This document shows positions 40,770-48,427 of a stretch of DNA of 48,427 nt, one piece after another (positions within the stretch are counted from its first letter, which is position 1; every line of letters begins with the position of its first letter). Position numbers and translations under genes: made by a program. Source of the DNA: Deinococcales bacterium (lineage in GTDB: Bacteria; Deinococcota; Deinococci; Deinococcales; JAAFIG01); assembly GCA_013298595.1 (NCBI GenBank), contig JAAFIG010000035.1:1-48427 (forward strand). Direction: 5' to 3'. The notes under the pieces were generated by a model that ran no database searches, had not been told where the DNA came from, and saw only the letters and a list, made by a program, of their open reading frames with translations.

Positions 40770-41678
40770 ATGCGAAAATCAAGTTTAACCATTACCGCTT
40801 ATATGCTTTTGCTACCAGCACTTTTGCTGATGGCAGTATTTACGTTTTATCCAGTTTTGTACGGCTCTTATTTGGGTTTTACCAAATACACAGCCGCTAA
40901 TTTAGGCTCTAATACACCACCAAGTTGGATAGGACTCGAGAATTTCCGCACTGTGCTTTCGGATGAACTCTTTCGGATTGGTTTAATCAACTCACTGAAA
41001 TACCTGATTATTGTGCCAATTCTGCAATTAGCCAGTCTTGGAGTAGCTGTTCTAGTAAACCGACAAATACCTGGTATTGCTATTTTTCGAGCTGCTTATT
41101 ATATCCCAGTCATTACTTCGATTACCCTAGCTTCGGTGATGTGGGAATGGGTTTTTACGCGAGATGGTTTACTCAATTGGGTGCTCGAAGTTTTTAGAAT
41201 TATCGATCCCAAAAGTAGTTTTGGCTGGTTACTGAACCCAAATACTGCCTTGTGGGCAATCATGTTGGTCACTTTTTGGCGTGGCTTTGGGTATTACATG
41301 GTGCTATACCTTGGTGGTTTACAAAGTATTCCATCGGAACTCGAGGAAGCCGCGTTACTTGATGGTGCTAGTACATGGCAGCGCTTCTGGAAAATTACAG
41401 TGCCACTGATGCGCCCCACCATTTTACTATGCAGTTTGCTCTCGAGTTTAGCTGCCATTCGGGTGCTTGAAGAAATCATTGTTTTCACTAATGGTGGTCC
41501 GCTCAACAGCACCTATACAGTACTGATGTATGTCTATCAAAAATCGTTTGGTTTAGATTTTGACTATGGCGTTGCTAGTGCAGCAGGTTTATTGTTGGCA
41601 ATTGTTGGATTTATTTTGTCCTATATCAATTTTCGGGTGACAAGGGAAGATGCTCCAACTCGAGGAGCTAAAGTATGA
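40770..41678 (+). CDS. ABC sugar transporter permease (UgpA/MalF type)
   Basis: This 302-residue inner-membrane protein has six likely spans, with ITAYMLLLPALLLMAVFTF at the N-terminus. The EAA loop that contacts the ATPase is EEAALLDGASTWQRFWKITVP near residue 191. It pairs with the next permease. No ATPase gene lies in the locus. A shared MsmK/UgpC-type ATPase encoded elsewhere is likely. Confidence 0.95.
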   Translation: MRKSSLTITAYMLLLPALLLMAVFTFYPVLYGSYLGFTKYTAANLGSNTPPSWIGLENFRTVLSDELFRIGLINSLKYLIIVPILQLASLGVAVLVNRQIPGIAIFRAAYYIPVITSITLASVMWEWVFTRDGLLNWVLEVFRIIDPKSSFGWLLNPNTALWAIMLVTFWRGFGYYMVLYLGGLQSIPSELEEAALLDGASTWQRFWKITVPLMRPTILLCSLLSSLAAIRVLEEIIVFTNGGPLNSTYTVLMYVYQKSFGLDFDYGVASAAGLLLAIVGFILSYINFRVTREDAPTRGAKV

Positions 41679-42523
41679 CCCGTTTCAGCCCACGAAAATC
41701 CATGAACTTGCTGCTAAGTTACGTTGCATTGAGTTTGATTGGTCTGTTTGCGGTATTCCCGTTCTTATGGACTTTTGCCATCAGCATTACCGATAAAACT
41801 GTTGCGAGTGGTGTTTCAATTTTTGATTTTCCCGCATCACTGTTTCCTAAAGCTATTACGTTTAACAACTTTATTGAAGTGTATACGGTGTTTAATCTGC
41901 AAAAATACTTAATTAACTCGTTGATTATTACCAGTTTAACGGTGGTTGGCACATTAATCGTTTCGGCAATGGCAGCTTACCCACTGGCAAAACTCGAGTT
42001 TCCAGGTCGAGATATTATTTTTGGTGCGATGTTAGCGACCTTGGTTTTACCCAGTGAAACCAATTTTATTGTCAATGTTTTAACGCTGAACAAGATTGGT
42101 TTACTTGGTACGTATTGGGGTGTGGTGATCCCCACGATTGCCACAGCGTTTGGTATTTTTGTCATGCGTCAAGCGTATATCAGCATTCCCAGCAGTTTAC
42201 TCGAGGCTGCTCGAATAGATGGAGCAACCGAATTACAAATTATTTGGCGTATTATGATTCCTTTAGCACGACCTGCATTGACTGCATTGGGTATTTTTAC
42301 CTTGGTCAACACGTGGAATTCATATTTCTGGGCGAGTGTGGCTTTGCTAGGTGCGGATGATTTGCAACCACTTTCGGTGGCAATGCTAAAACTTAAAGGG
42401 CAATTTAATCATGATTCGTTTAATGTTGCTGCAGGCGCAATGATTATGATGATTCCGGTGCTGATTGTTTTTGTGGCAGCCCAAAAATTATTTATGCGTG
42501 GACTTGAAGGAGCTGTTAAATAA
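41675..42523 (+). CDS. ABC sugar transporter permease (MalG/UgpE type)
   Basis: This 282-residue permease is the second subunit. Spans include LSYVALSLIGLFAVFPFLW at the start. The EAA loop EAARIDGATELQIIWRIMIP near residue 178 identifies it as a MalG-type protein. Its start overlaps the previous gene by 4 nt (ATGA), so the two are coupled, as is normal for these heterodimers. Confidence 0.95.
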   Translation: MTRFSPRKSMNLLLSYVALSLIGLFAVFPFLWTFAISITDKTVASGVSIFDFPASLFPKAITFNNFIEVYTVFNLQKYLINSLIITSLTVVGTLIVSAMAAYPLAKLEFPGRDIIFGAMLATLVLPSETNFIVNVLTLNKIGLLGTYWGVVIPTIATAFGIFVMRQAYISIPSSLLEAARIDGATELQIIWRIMIPLARPALTALGIFTLVNTWNSYFWASVALLGADDLQPLSVAMLKLKGQFNHDSFNVAAGAMIMMIPVLIVFVAAQKLFMRGLEGAVK

Positions 42524-42525
42524 AC

Positions 42526-43566
42526 ATGACTAATCCAATGATGCTCCAAGAAATTCGTCAAGTTCCCAGTGTCCTTGCAACCCAACTCGAGCAAAATACG
42601 TCTCGAGTGATTGCGCTTGCCAAAGCCATTTCCGAGCGCCAACCGCGTTTTGCCATGACCATTGCCAGGGGTACATCAGACCATGCTGCCAATTATTTGC
42701 AATATGCCCTCGAGTCGCAATTGGGATTAGTGACTGCCTCGGCTGCCCCCAGTGTGATTACAGCCTATAACGCCAAACTAAAACTCGAAGGTGCATTGGT
42801 GATTGCTATTTCTCAATCTGGACAATCACCCGATGTGGTCAATTCTTTAACCGCTGCTCGTGCACAAGGTGCATTAACTGTTGCCATTGTCAACGCAGCA
42901 AATACACCACTTGAAGCTGTGGCGGAATTTACTTTACCAATGTGGGCGGGTGAAGAAAAAGCAGTGGCAGCCACCAAAAGTTTTGCTACTAGTTTAACTT
43001 CTATGCTTTCGGTAATTGCTATTTTAAACAACGACTCGAGTTTGCAAAATGCAATAGTGCAATTACCAAAAAATACGCAACAAGCCCTCGAAACAGAAAA
43101 TATTGCTCATGACCGAGCAGAACGTTACCGTTATGTTGAAGCTATGGTGACCCTCGGGCGCGGATTGCATTATCCTTTGGCTCGAGAAACTGCTTTAAAG
43201 CTTAAAGAAACCAGTGTGGTTAGTGCTGAAGCGTTTAGCACCGCAGAATTCGCGCATGGTCCGATTATTTTGATTGAATCAGGATTTCCGGTGATTGCTT
43301 TCCAAGCCCGTGATGCAACCGCAACTGGTTCCTTAGAACGTTACACAGATTTACTGTCTCGAGGTGCAGAACTGATTTTAATTGGCGCAGATGAACCAAG
43401 TTTAGCCGCTACAATTCGTTTAACTACCCCTGCAACAGGGCACGATTTAACCGATCCAATTCCTGCTATCTTAGCGGCTTATTTATTTGCAGGACACCTC
43501 AGTTTAGCTCGAGGCTTAAATCCTGATTCTCCTAGAACCTTATCAAAAGTCACAAAAACCCTGTAA
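42526..43566 (+). CDS. Double-SIS-domain sugar-phosphate deaminase/isomerase (GlmS-C/NagB-II like)
   Basis: This 346-residue protein has two SIS domains like the isomerase half of GlmS without the glutaminase. ARGTSDHAANYLQYALES near residue 46 and AISQSGQSPDVVNSL near 103 hold the phosphate-binding serines. ALKLKETSVVSAEAFSTAEF near 223 is the second domain's signature. The end SPRTLSKVTKTL matches the GlmS-like tail. NagB-II enzymes deaminate glucosamine 6-phosphate, and AgaS-type relatives act on other amino sugars. With the DeoR regulator and ABC genes this points to amino-sugar use. Confidence 0.88.
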   Translation: MTNPMMLQEIRQVPSVLATQLEQNTSRVIALAKAISERQPRFAMTIARGTSDHAANYLQYALESQLGLVTASAAPSVITAYNAKLKLEGALVIAISQSGQSPDVVNSLTAARAQGALTVAIVNAANTPLEAVAEFTLPMWAGEEKAVAATKSFATSLTSMLSVIAILNNDSSLQNAIVQLPKNTQQALETENIAHDRAERYRYVEAMVTLGRGLHYPLARETALKLKETSVVSAEAFSTAEFAHGPIILIESGFPVIAFQARDATATGSLERYTDLLSRGAELILIGADEPSLAATIRLTTPATGHDLTDPIPAILAAYLFAGHLSLARGLNPDSPRTLSKVTKTL

Positions 43567-43629
43567 CCCACTTGACTTGTCGTAGCGCAATGTCGCAGAC
43601 TAACGCATTCTAAGCTCGAGGGGTGTTTT

Positions 43630-44673
43630 ATGAAAAAAATGGTTGGAGTTGCAATAAGTGGTGTTATATCTGCCTTGTTGGTTGCTCAGGGTTCAGCACA
43701 AACTCGGACTTTGAATTTGTATAACTGGTCTGAGTACATGGATCCCGCTATTCTCAAAGTTTTTGAGAAAAAGTGCAATTGCAAAGTGAATGTTTCTTTG
43801 TACGAATCCAACGAAGATTTAATTGCTAAACTCAAAGCCAATGGTGGTTCGCAGTACGATGTGGTTGTGCCTGGGCAATATGCTGTGCCACTTTTGTATC
43901 GTTCAAATTTGCTACTTAAATTTGATAAAACAAAAATTCCAAACTTAAAAAACCTTTCTAAAAAATTTGTCAACCCAAGTTACGACCCCAACAACACCTA
44001 TAGTGCAGCCTATCAATGGGGAACAGTGGGAGTTGTTTACCGCAAAGACAAAATTAAAAATCTCGAGCAAAGTTGGTCATTGTTTTTTGATAAAGCCAAA
44101 CAGCAAGGTCCATTTTTGATGATGGATTCAACTCGAGAAATGCTAGGACCAGTGCTGAAATACCTTGGTAAAAGCTTAAATACAATAAAACCAGATGATA
44201 TCCGAGCCGCGATTGATGTTATGGCAGATGCAAAAACTCGTAGTCTTGGCTTAGATGGCGGCGTGGCTAACCGCAACAAAGTTTCGGCTGGGCAAGCCAA
44301 TTATGGTGTTGCTTACAACGGTGATGTTGTAAAAATCCAAGCGGAAGACAAAAATATTGGTTTTTTTGTACCAAAAGAAGGCAGTGTCATTTTTACCGAT
44401 AATATGGCAATTCCAGTCAAAGCCCCAAATGCCGATTTAGCCCATCAATTTATAAACTTTATCCTCGACCCAAAAATTGGTGCACAACTCAGTAACTACA
44501 ATCAATATGCTACGCCAAACGAAGCGGCTAAGCCATTTATTAACAAAACAGATTTGCAAAATCCTGCTGTTTACCCACCAGCCAACGTCATGGCAAACCT
44601 CGAGTTTATCCTTGACTTAGGTAAGGATAATGTTTTGTACGATAGCGCTTGGACGAAAGTTAAAGCCCGCTAA
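43630..44673 (+). CDS. potD: Spermidine/putrescine-type (PotD) solute-binding protein
   Basis: This 347-residue protein has a signal peptide (MKKMVGVAISGVISALLVAQGSAQ) and the PotD fold. It begins LNLYNWSEYMDPAILKVFEK, with ESNEDLIAKLKA, DVVVPGQYAV and YQWGTVGVVYRK after that and IFTDNMAIPVKAPNADLAHQF near residue 255. GAGGGGTG, 4 nt before the ATG, is a fair ribosome site. No permease or ATPase of the potABC type is adjacent, so it is an orphan here. Polyamine specificity is by family only. Confidence 0.88.
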   Translation: MKKMVGVAISGVISALLVAQGSAQTRTLNLYNWSEYMDPAILKVFEKKCNCKVNVSLYESNEDLIAKLKANGGSQYDVVVPGQYAVPLLYRSNLLLKFDKTKIPNLKNLSKKFVNPSYDPNNTYSAAYQWGTVGVVYRKDKIKNLEQSWSLFFDKAKQQGPFLMMDSTREMLGPVLKYLGKSLNTIKPDDIRAAIDVMADAKTRSLGLDGGVANRNKVSAGQANYGVAYNGDVVKIQAEDKNIGFFVPKEGSVIFTDNMAIPVKAPNADLAHQFINFILDPKIGAQLSNYNQYATPNEAAKPFINKTDLQNPAVYPPANVMANLEFILDLGKDNVLYDSAWTKVKAR

Positions 44674-44686
44674 TACTTTAATATTA

Positions 44687-44720
44687 GAATGGACTCGAGC
44701 CAACTGGTTCGAGTCCATTC
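44687..44720 (+). terminator. Terminator hairpin after potD with CTCGAG in its stem
   Basis: A 15-bp stem with one G-T pair (44687-44701 with 44706-44720) closes an AACT loop. The left arm contains CTCGAG. No strong T-run follows, so it may need other factors or serve as a 3' stabiliser. Confidence 0.7.
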
Positions 44721-44786
44721 TCAATTTGCTATACCATCTTGTGTAGCAAGCAGGAACCCAAGAAAATATTTAACGAGGAATTTACA

Positions 44787-45512
44787 GTGATTGAAGTTCA
44801 GAATATAACCAAACGTTACACTGCTAAAGTCGTGGCAGTCGAGAACTTATCTTTCCAAGCCAAAGCAGGGGAGATCTACGGTTTACTTGGACCTAATGGC
44901 GCAGGTAAAACGACTACATTGCGAATGTTGGCTACTTTGCTCGAGCCAACCAGTGGTACATTGACCGTGGCTGGTTTTGATACCAAACGCCAACCCGAAG
45001 ATGTCCGCCGTACCATTGGCGTAGTTAATGGTGGCATGGGATTATACGACCGTTTAACGGGCAAAGAAATTCTCGAGTACTTTGCTGGGTTTTACAATAT
45101 GGGTAAGCAAGACACCCAAAAGCGCATTGCCGAATTATCCGATGCGCTCGAGATGAATGAATTACTCAACCGCCGAGCCTCTGAGTATAGCACTGGTATG
45201 AAACAAAAAATTGTTATTGCCAGAGCCGTGATTCATAACCCAAGTGTCCTCATTCTCGACGAAGCTACAAATGGTTTAGATGTGGTGGCGCGTCGTGCTG
45301 TGCTCGAGTTTGCCAGAGGTTACAAAAACTCGAGCCGAGTTGTCTTGTACAGCACCCATATTATGGCAGAAGCCGAAGAACTCTGCGAACGGGCTGCCAT
45401 TATCGATCATGGCAAATTGATTGCCCAAGACACGATTAGTAATTTAAAACAAAAAGCCAACACCAATAATCTCGAGGAAGCATTTTTTAGATTAACCAAA
45501 GGGGTAGCGTAA
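44787..45512 (+). CDS. natA: ABC transporter ATPase (NatA-like)
   Basis: This 241-residue ATPase has Walker A GPNGAGKTTTLRML near residue 37, the signature YSTGMKQKIVIARAV near 134 and Walker B LILDEATNGLD near 158. The final Asp/Glu-rich stretch LEEAFFRLTKG is typical of DRA-type exporters. I start it at the GTG at 44787, 8 nt after GAGG. The longer frame from 44739 has no supporting ribosome site. It overlaps the permease gene by 1 nt. Confidence 0.92.
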   Translation: MIEVQNITKRYTAKVVAVENLSFQAKAGEIYGLLGPNGAGKTTTLRMLATLLEPTSGTLTVAGFDTKRQPEDVRRTIGVVNGGMGLYDRLTGKEILEYFAGFYNMGKQDTQKRIAELSDALEMNELLNRRASEYSTGMKQKIVIARAVIHNPSVLILDEATNGLDVVARRAVLEFARGYKNSSRVVLYSTHIMAEAEELCERAAIIDHGKLIAQDTISNLKQKANTNNLEEAFFRLTKGVA

Positions 45513-46753
45513 TGCGTTGGAATTTTATTTGGCAAGTCATTTATAAAGAACTGATTTCGACAGTGCGCGATACCAAAGCCTTTCGTACCAGTGTTTTAAT
45601 GCCGTTTATCATGACACCACTTTTTATCATTGGGTTTCCGTTACTTTTTGGGAATTTATTTGGTGGCGAAGTACAAAAAAAGCAAGTTGTTGGTGTGGTA
45701 AACCTCGTCCAAATGCCAGCAGCTCTAAAAACCATTCTCGAGTCCAACACAGCATCAGGTGTTGGCGTTGAGCTAAAACCTGTTACAGACCCAATTAAAG
45801 CGGTGCAAGATGGCGATGTTGAAGCTGCAATGCAAATTCCAGCCACAGGTATGCCAACCAGTGCAGGTGGTGCAACTGTTGCTGTGCAAATTTATACCAA
45901 AGCAAGCAGCCAAAAATCTTCTGTAGTCGAAAGAAAACTCAGCAATGCAGTCGAAGCGTACAGTCGCTCATTGGTGGTTCAAAAACTCAAATCGGTGGGC
46001 TTATCAGAACAAACCCTCGAGCCTGTCAAAGCAGAATCCATCAATGCCGAAAACGAAGCTGAAAAAGCTGGTGGTATTTTTGCTTTTATCTTCCCAATGC
46101 TGTTGTTTATGGCAATTCTTGGTGGCGCAAGTACTGTGGCTGTGGACAGTACTGCTGGTGAAAAAGAACGTGGCAGTCTCGAGATTTTGCTGGTTTCTCC
46201 GATTAAACGCATCGAAGTGGTGATTGGTAAATTGCTGGCAGTCACGCTGTTTGCATTGTTTGGTGTATTGGTACAAATCACTGCTTTTGTCGTTACCAGT
46301 TTAGTCAGCCCATTTGTTCTCGAGCGATTTGGTGGCAAAGGCATGAGCCAAATGACGGATGTCCTCGGTGGCAATTTGAACTTGGGTGTTGGTGGTTTCT
46401 TCTCGATGCTGGCAATTGGTGTGACATTGGCATTGATGCTTTCGGGAATATTGGTGGCGGTTTGCATTTATGCCCGTAGTTTTAAGGAAGCCTCGAATTA
46501 TTTGGTGCCATTGCAATTGATGGGGACATTCACATCTATTGGGGTGCAATTTGGTGATTTTATTTCACGTAGTACAACCATCTATGCTACGCCAATCATT
46601 GGCAGTGTTTTGGGTATTCTCGATGTGGTCAAAGGTAAGGCTACCCCAGAAATTATTGCCACTATCGTTATTGGTAATCTTGTTTTTGCAGCGATTACTG
46701 CCTTCTTTGCCTTACGAAACTTTAGTCAAGAACAAGTTCTTTTCCGTAACTAA
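45512..46753 (+). CDS. natB: ABC-2 type permease (NatB-like)
   Basis: This 413-residue membrane protein has the ABC-2 layout: an N-terminal span (MPFIMTPLFIIGFPLLF), a large external loop of about 140 residues and five or six spans at the C-terminus. The motif DSTAGEKERGSLEILLVSPI near residue 210 is diagnostic of NatB and its relatives. NatAB pumps Na+ in Bacillus, but related exporters carry other substrates, so transport of sodium is not established here. Confidence 0.88.
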   Translation: MRWNFIWQVIYKELISTVRDTKAFRTSVLMPFIMTPLFIIGFPLLFGNLFGGEVQKKQVVGVVNLVQMPAALKTILESNTASGVGVELKPVTDPIKAVQDGDVEAAMQIPATGMPTSAGGATVAVQIYTKASSQKSSVVERKLSNAVEAYSRSLVVQKLKSVGLSEQTLEPVKAESINAENEAEKAGGIFAFIFPMLLFMAILGGASTVAVDSTAGEKERGSLEILLVSPIKRIEVVIGKLLAVTLFALFGVLVQITAFVVTSLVSPFVLERFGGKGMSQMTDVLGGNLNLGVGGFFSMLAIGVTLALMLSGILVAVCIYARSFKEASNYLVPLQLMGTFTSIGVQFGDFISRSTTIYATPIIGSVLGILDVVKGKATPEIIATIVIGNLVFAAITAFFALRNFSQEQVLFRN

Positions 46754-46769
46754 AATCCATAAATCAAAG

Positions 46770-46797
46770 GAAACTCGAGCCAATTTGCTCGAGTTTC
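46770..46797 (+). terminator. Terminator hairpin after natB, CTCGAG in both arms
   Basis: GAAACTCGAGC (46770-46780) pairs exactly with GCTCGAGTTTC (46787-46797) around a CAATTT loop, an 11-bp stem. It is followed by TGTG rather than a T-run. It lies 16 nt after the natB stop. Confidence 0.7.
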
Positions 46798-46816
46798 TGT
46801 GTAGCCCTAGCCGTGG

Positions 46817-46833
46817 CTCTCAGAACGTGAGAG
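46817..46833 (+). promoter_or_regulatory. Small hairpin in the pnp leader
   Basis: CTCTCA and TGAGAG form a 6-bp stem with a GAACG loop, 54 nt before the pnp start. The pnp leader of E. coli folds for RNase III-dependent autoregulation. A similar role here is only a possibility. Confidence 0.3.
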
Positions 46834-46887
46834 AATGCAGGCGGTAAAAATTAAAACGACATTGAAGTCGAAAGAAAAGAGGAAGAC

Positions 46888-48427
46888 ATGGAAGCAAAGA
46901 TTTTTAAGACCACACTTGGTGGTCGGGAGCTTATGCTCGAGACGGGCAAAGTTGCCAAATTGGTCAGTGGTAGTGTGGTTTTGCGGTATGGCGATGTAAT
47001 GATTTTGGCAACAGTGCAGGCTTCGGATAAGCCAAGCACCTTGGATTTCTTGCCATTAACTGTTGAGTTCGAGGAACGCCACTACGCAGTTGGTAAGATT
47101 CCTGGTTCGTTTATGCGCCGCGAAGGTCGCCCTGGCGAGAAAGCCATTCTCAGTGCGCGTTTAACGGATCGTCAGGCTCGCCCATTGTTTCCTAAGGGTT
47201 ACCGTTTTGAAACTCAGATTATTATTACGGTGGTCAGTGCCGATCAGGAAAATACACCAGATGTGCTTGGTGCAATTGCTGCCAGTGCTGCACTTGCCAT
47301 TTCGGATATTCCTTGGGATGGTCCAACCGCTTGTGTTCGGGTTGGTTACTTGGATGGTCAGTATGTACTCAACCCAACCTTACAGCAAATCGAAACCTCG
47401 AGTCTCGAGTTGGTTGTGGCTGGAACCAAGGATGCTGTGCTGATGGTTGAAGCTGGTTCGAGTGGACAATCCGAGGATGTGATGGTTGGAGCAATTGAAT
47501 TTGCTCACAAAGAAATGCAATCTGTGATTGACTTAATTGTGCAAATGAAAGCCGATTGTGGTCATGAACCATTTGCATGGCAACCAAAAGTTGATGAAGC
47601 CAAAGAAGCCCAAAAAGCGGTGGATGTTGCTGCTGTGACCGAAAAAGCGGCTGCTGCTAACCTCAAAGCTGCTATTTTAACAGCTGGTAAAAAAGCTAAA
47701 GGTGCAGCAATCAAAGCTGTGCGTGATGGTATTATTGCCGAGTTAAACCCAGTACCAACCAGCACAGACCCCGATGATCTCGAGGTGCACGCGACTCGAG
47801 TGACTGCCTTAAAAAATGTGTTTGATAAAGTGCAACAAAATGTTTTGCGAAAAATGGTACTCGAGGAACGCATTCGAGCTGATGGACGTGACCCGAAAAC
47901 CGTGCGTCCGATTACTATTGAAACAGGTTACTTACCACGCACTCACGGCTCGAGCTTATTTACTCGTGGTGAAACCCAAGTGCTGGGTACCGCGACCCTT
48001 GGTACAGGGCGCGATGAGCAAATCATCGACGACTTGGGTTTAGATGATAACGATAAGTTTTTGCTGCATTACAATTTCCCGCCATACAGCACGGGTGAAG
48101 TCAAACGCGTTGGTGGGCAATCCCGCCGCGAAATTGGGCATGGCAACCTTGCAAAACGTGCCATTAAAGCTGTCATGCCTGCGTATAACGATTTCCCCTA
48201 CGTGGTTCGTGTGGTTGGCGATGTGCTCGAGAGCAACGGTAGCTCGAGTATGGCAACCACGTGTGCTGCAAGTCTTGCACTTTTGGATGCTGGTGTGCCA
48301 CTGAAAGCGCCTGTGGCTGGTGTGGCGATGGGCTTAGTCAAAGAAGGCGACCAATACGCAATCCTGACCGATATTCTGGGTATGGAAGATGCTCTTGGCG
48401 ATATGGATTTCAAAGTTTGCGGAACTC
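46888..48427 (+). CDS. pnp: Polyribonucleotide nucleotidyltransferase (partial, 3' end missing)
   Basis: PNPase degrades RNA phosphorolytically from the 3' end. The window holds 513 codons of the frame with no stop. The first RNase PH domain starts [20 protein letters not shown] and includes [20 protein letters not shown] and [20 protein letters not shown]. An alpha-helical linker of Ala and Lys follows (residues about 230-330). The second RNase PH domain contains [47 protein letters not shown] and the [13 protein letters not shown] motif. GAGGAAG, 3-5 nt before the ATG, is the ribosome site. KH and S1 domains lie beyond the edge. Confidence 0.97.
   Translation, partial: MEAKIFKTTLGGRELMLETGKVAKLVSGSVVLRYGDVMILATVQASDKPSTLDFLPLTVEFEERHYAVGKIPGSFMRREGRPGEKAILSARLTDRQARPLFPKGYRFETQIIITVVSADQENTPDVLGAIAASAALAISDIPWDGPTACVRVGYLDGQYVLNPTLQQIETSSLELVVAGTKDAVLMVEAGSSGQSEDVMVGAIEFAHKEMQSVIDLIVQMKADCGHEPFAWQPKVDEAKEAQKAVDVAAVTEKAAAANLKAAILTAGKKAKGAAIKAVRDGIIAELNPVPTSTDPDDLEVHATRVTALKNVFDKVQQNVLRKMVLEERIRADGRDPKTVRPITIETGYLPRTHGSSLFTRGETQVLGTATLGTGRDEQIIDDLGLDDNDKFLLHYNFPPYSTGEVKRVGGQSRREIGHGNLAKRAIKAVMPAYNDFPYVVRVVGDVLESNGSSSMATTCAASLALLDAGVPLKAPVAGVAMGLVKEGDQYAILTDILGMEDALGDMDFKVCGT

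Larger units (their letters stand above)
1..48427. repeat. Iterated palindrome CTCGAG across the whole window
   Basis: The hexamer CTCGAG recurs through nearly every gene and many intergenic regions. By hand I count about 36 copies between 1 and 4850, while one copy per roughly 5 kb is expected at this base composition. It falls in all three codon phases: Leu-Glu (CTC GAG, e.g. near 471), x-Arg-x (GCT CGA GGT near 1442) and x-Ser-x (ACC TCG AGT near 2000). It also lies in promoter regions and terminator stems. Flanking bases vary, so the hexamer itself is the conserved unit. Its function is unknown. Confidence 0.93.

Noticed and set aside
1-48427. CTCGAG excess as a trace of cloning or adapter sequence (XhoI site)
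   Set aside because: Copies are embedded in conserved protein motifs at irregular spacing throughout, in all frames, which vector or adapter sequence cannot produce.

Overview
The window is a dense stretch of bacterial chromosome, about 45% G+C by eye, with genes on both strands and few long gaps. Almost all of it is core metabolism, housekeeping and transport. I see no rRNA, tRNA, CRISPR array, prophage, insertion sequence or restriction-modification gene. The source is unknown. Widespread leaderless genes (a TANNNT box 5-8 nt before the start codon), a split glycine dehydrogenase (gcvPA/gcvPB) and ATP-type phosphofructokinase fit a Deinococcota-like lineage, with Chloroflexota-like lineages as an alternative. 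That placement is inference only.

Layout: 0-3.7 kb holds a TPR-like tail, a small DUF104 protein coupled to rsmI, pfkA, a MazG-like pyrophosphohydrolase, a ThuA-like protein and a DUF2007 protein. 3.7-7.1 kb (minus strand) holds a CAP-domain lipoprotein, a PspC/YvlD membrane pair and an allE-allC ureide pair. 7.2-16.1 kb holds a secreted amidase, a RelE-type toxin-antitoxin pair, a PcrA/UvrD helicase, a RocB-like M20 peptidase, Mrp and a type II NADH dehydrogenase. 16.2-21.6 kb (minus strand) is a Uma2-like protein and the glycine cleavage operon gcvT-gcvH-gcvPA-small membrane protein-gcvPB. 21.7-25.4 kb holds a cupredoxin lipoprotein, an Lrp-type regulator, a FUN14 protein, an RluA-type synthase, hicB with a broken hicA, and ispG. 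25.4-31.2 kb holds PepF-like peptidase, a protein with two Clp N-terminal-like repeats and a 983-residue Clp-N/peptidase-S51 fusion. 31.6-38.4 kb holds gmk, a Crp/Fnr regulator, glutamine cyclotransferase, a TPR-GH26-like protein, an acyl-CoA dehydrogenase and a lipid kinase. 38.6-44.7 kb is a DeoR-regulated ABC sugar uptake locus with a SIS-domain sugar-phosphate enzyme, then an orphan PotD-like binding protein. 44.8 kb to the end holds a NatAB-type ABC exporter and pnp, which runs off the window.

The outstanding signal is the palindrome CTCGAG, present about once per 135 bp where I counted it (about 36 copies in the first 4.85 kb, against roughly one expected). It occurs in genes of every function, in all three codon phases, and in promoters and terminator stems. 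It resembles in behaviour the HIP1 palindrome of cyanobacteria but has a different sequence. Two repeat-bearing intergenic regions lack it. Two families of small intergenic repeats, a 14-bp inverted repeat at the gcvT promoter and the Clp-N/S51 fusion are the other items that deserve attention.
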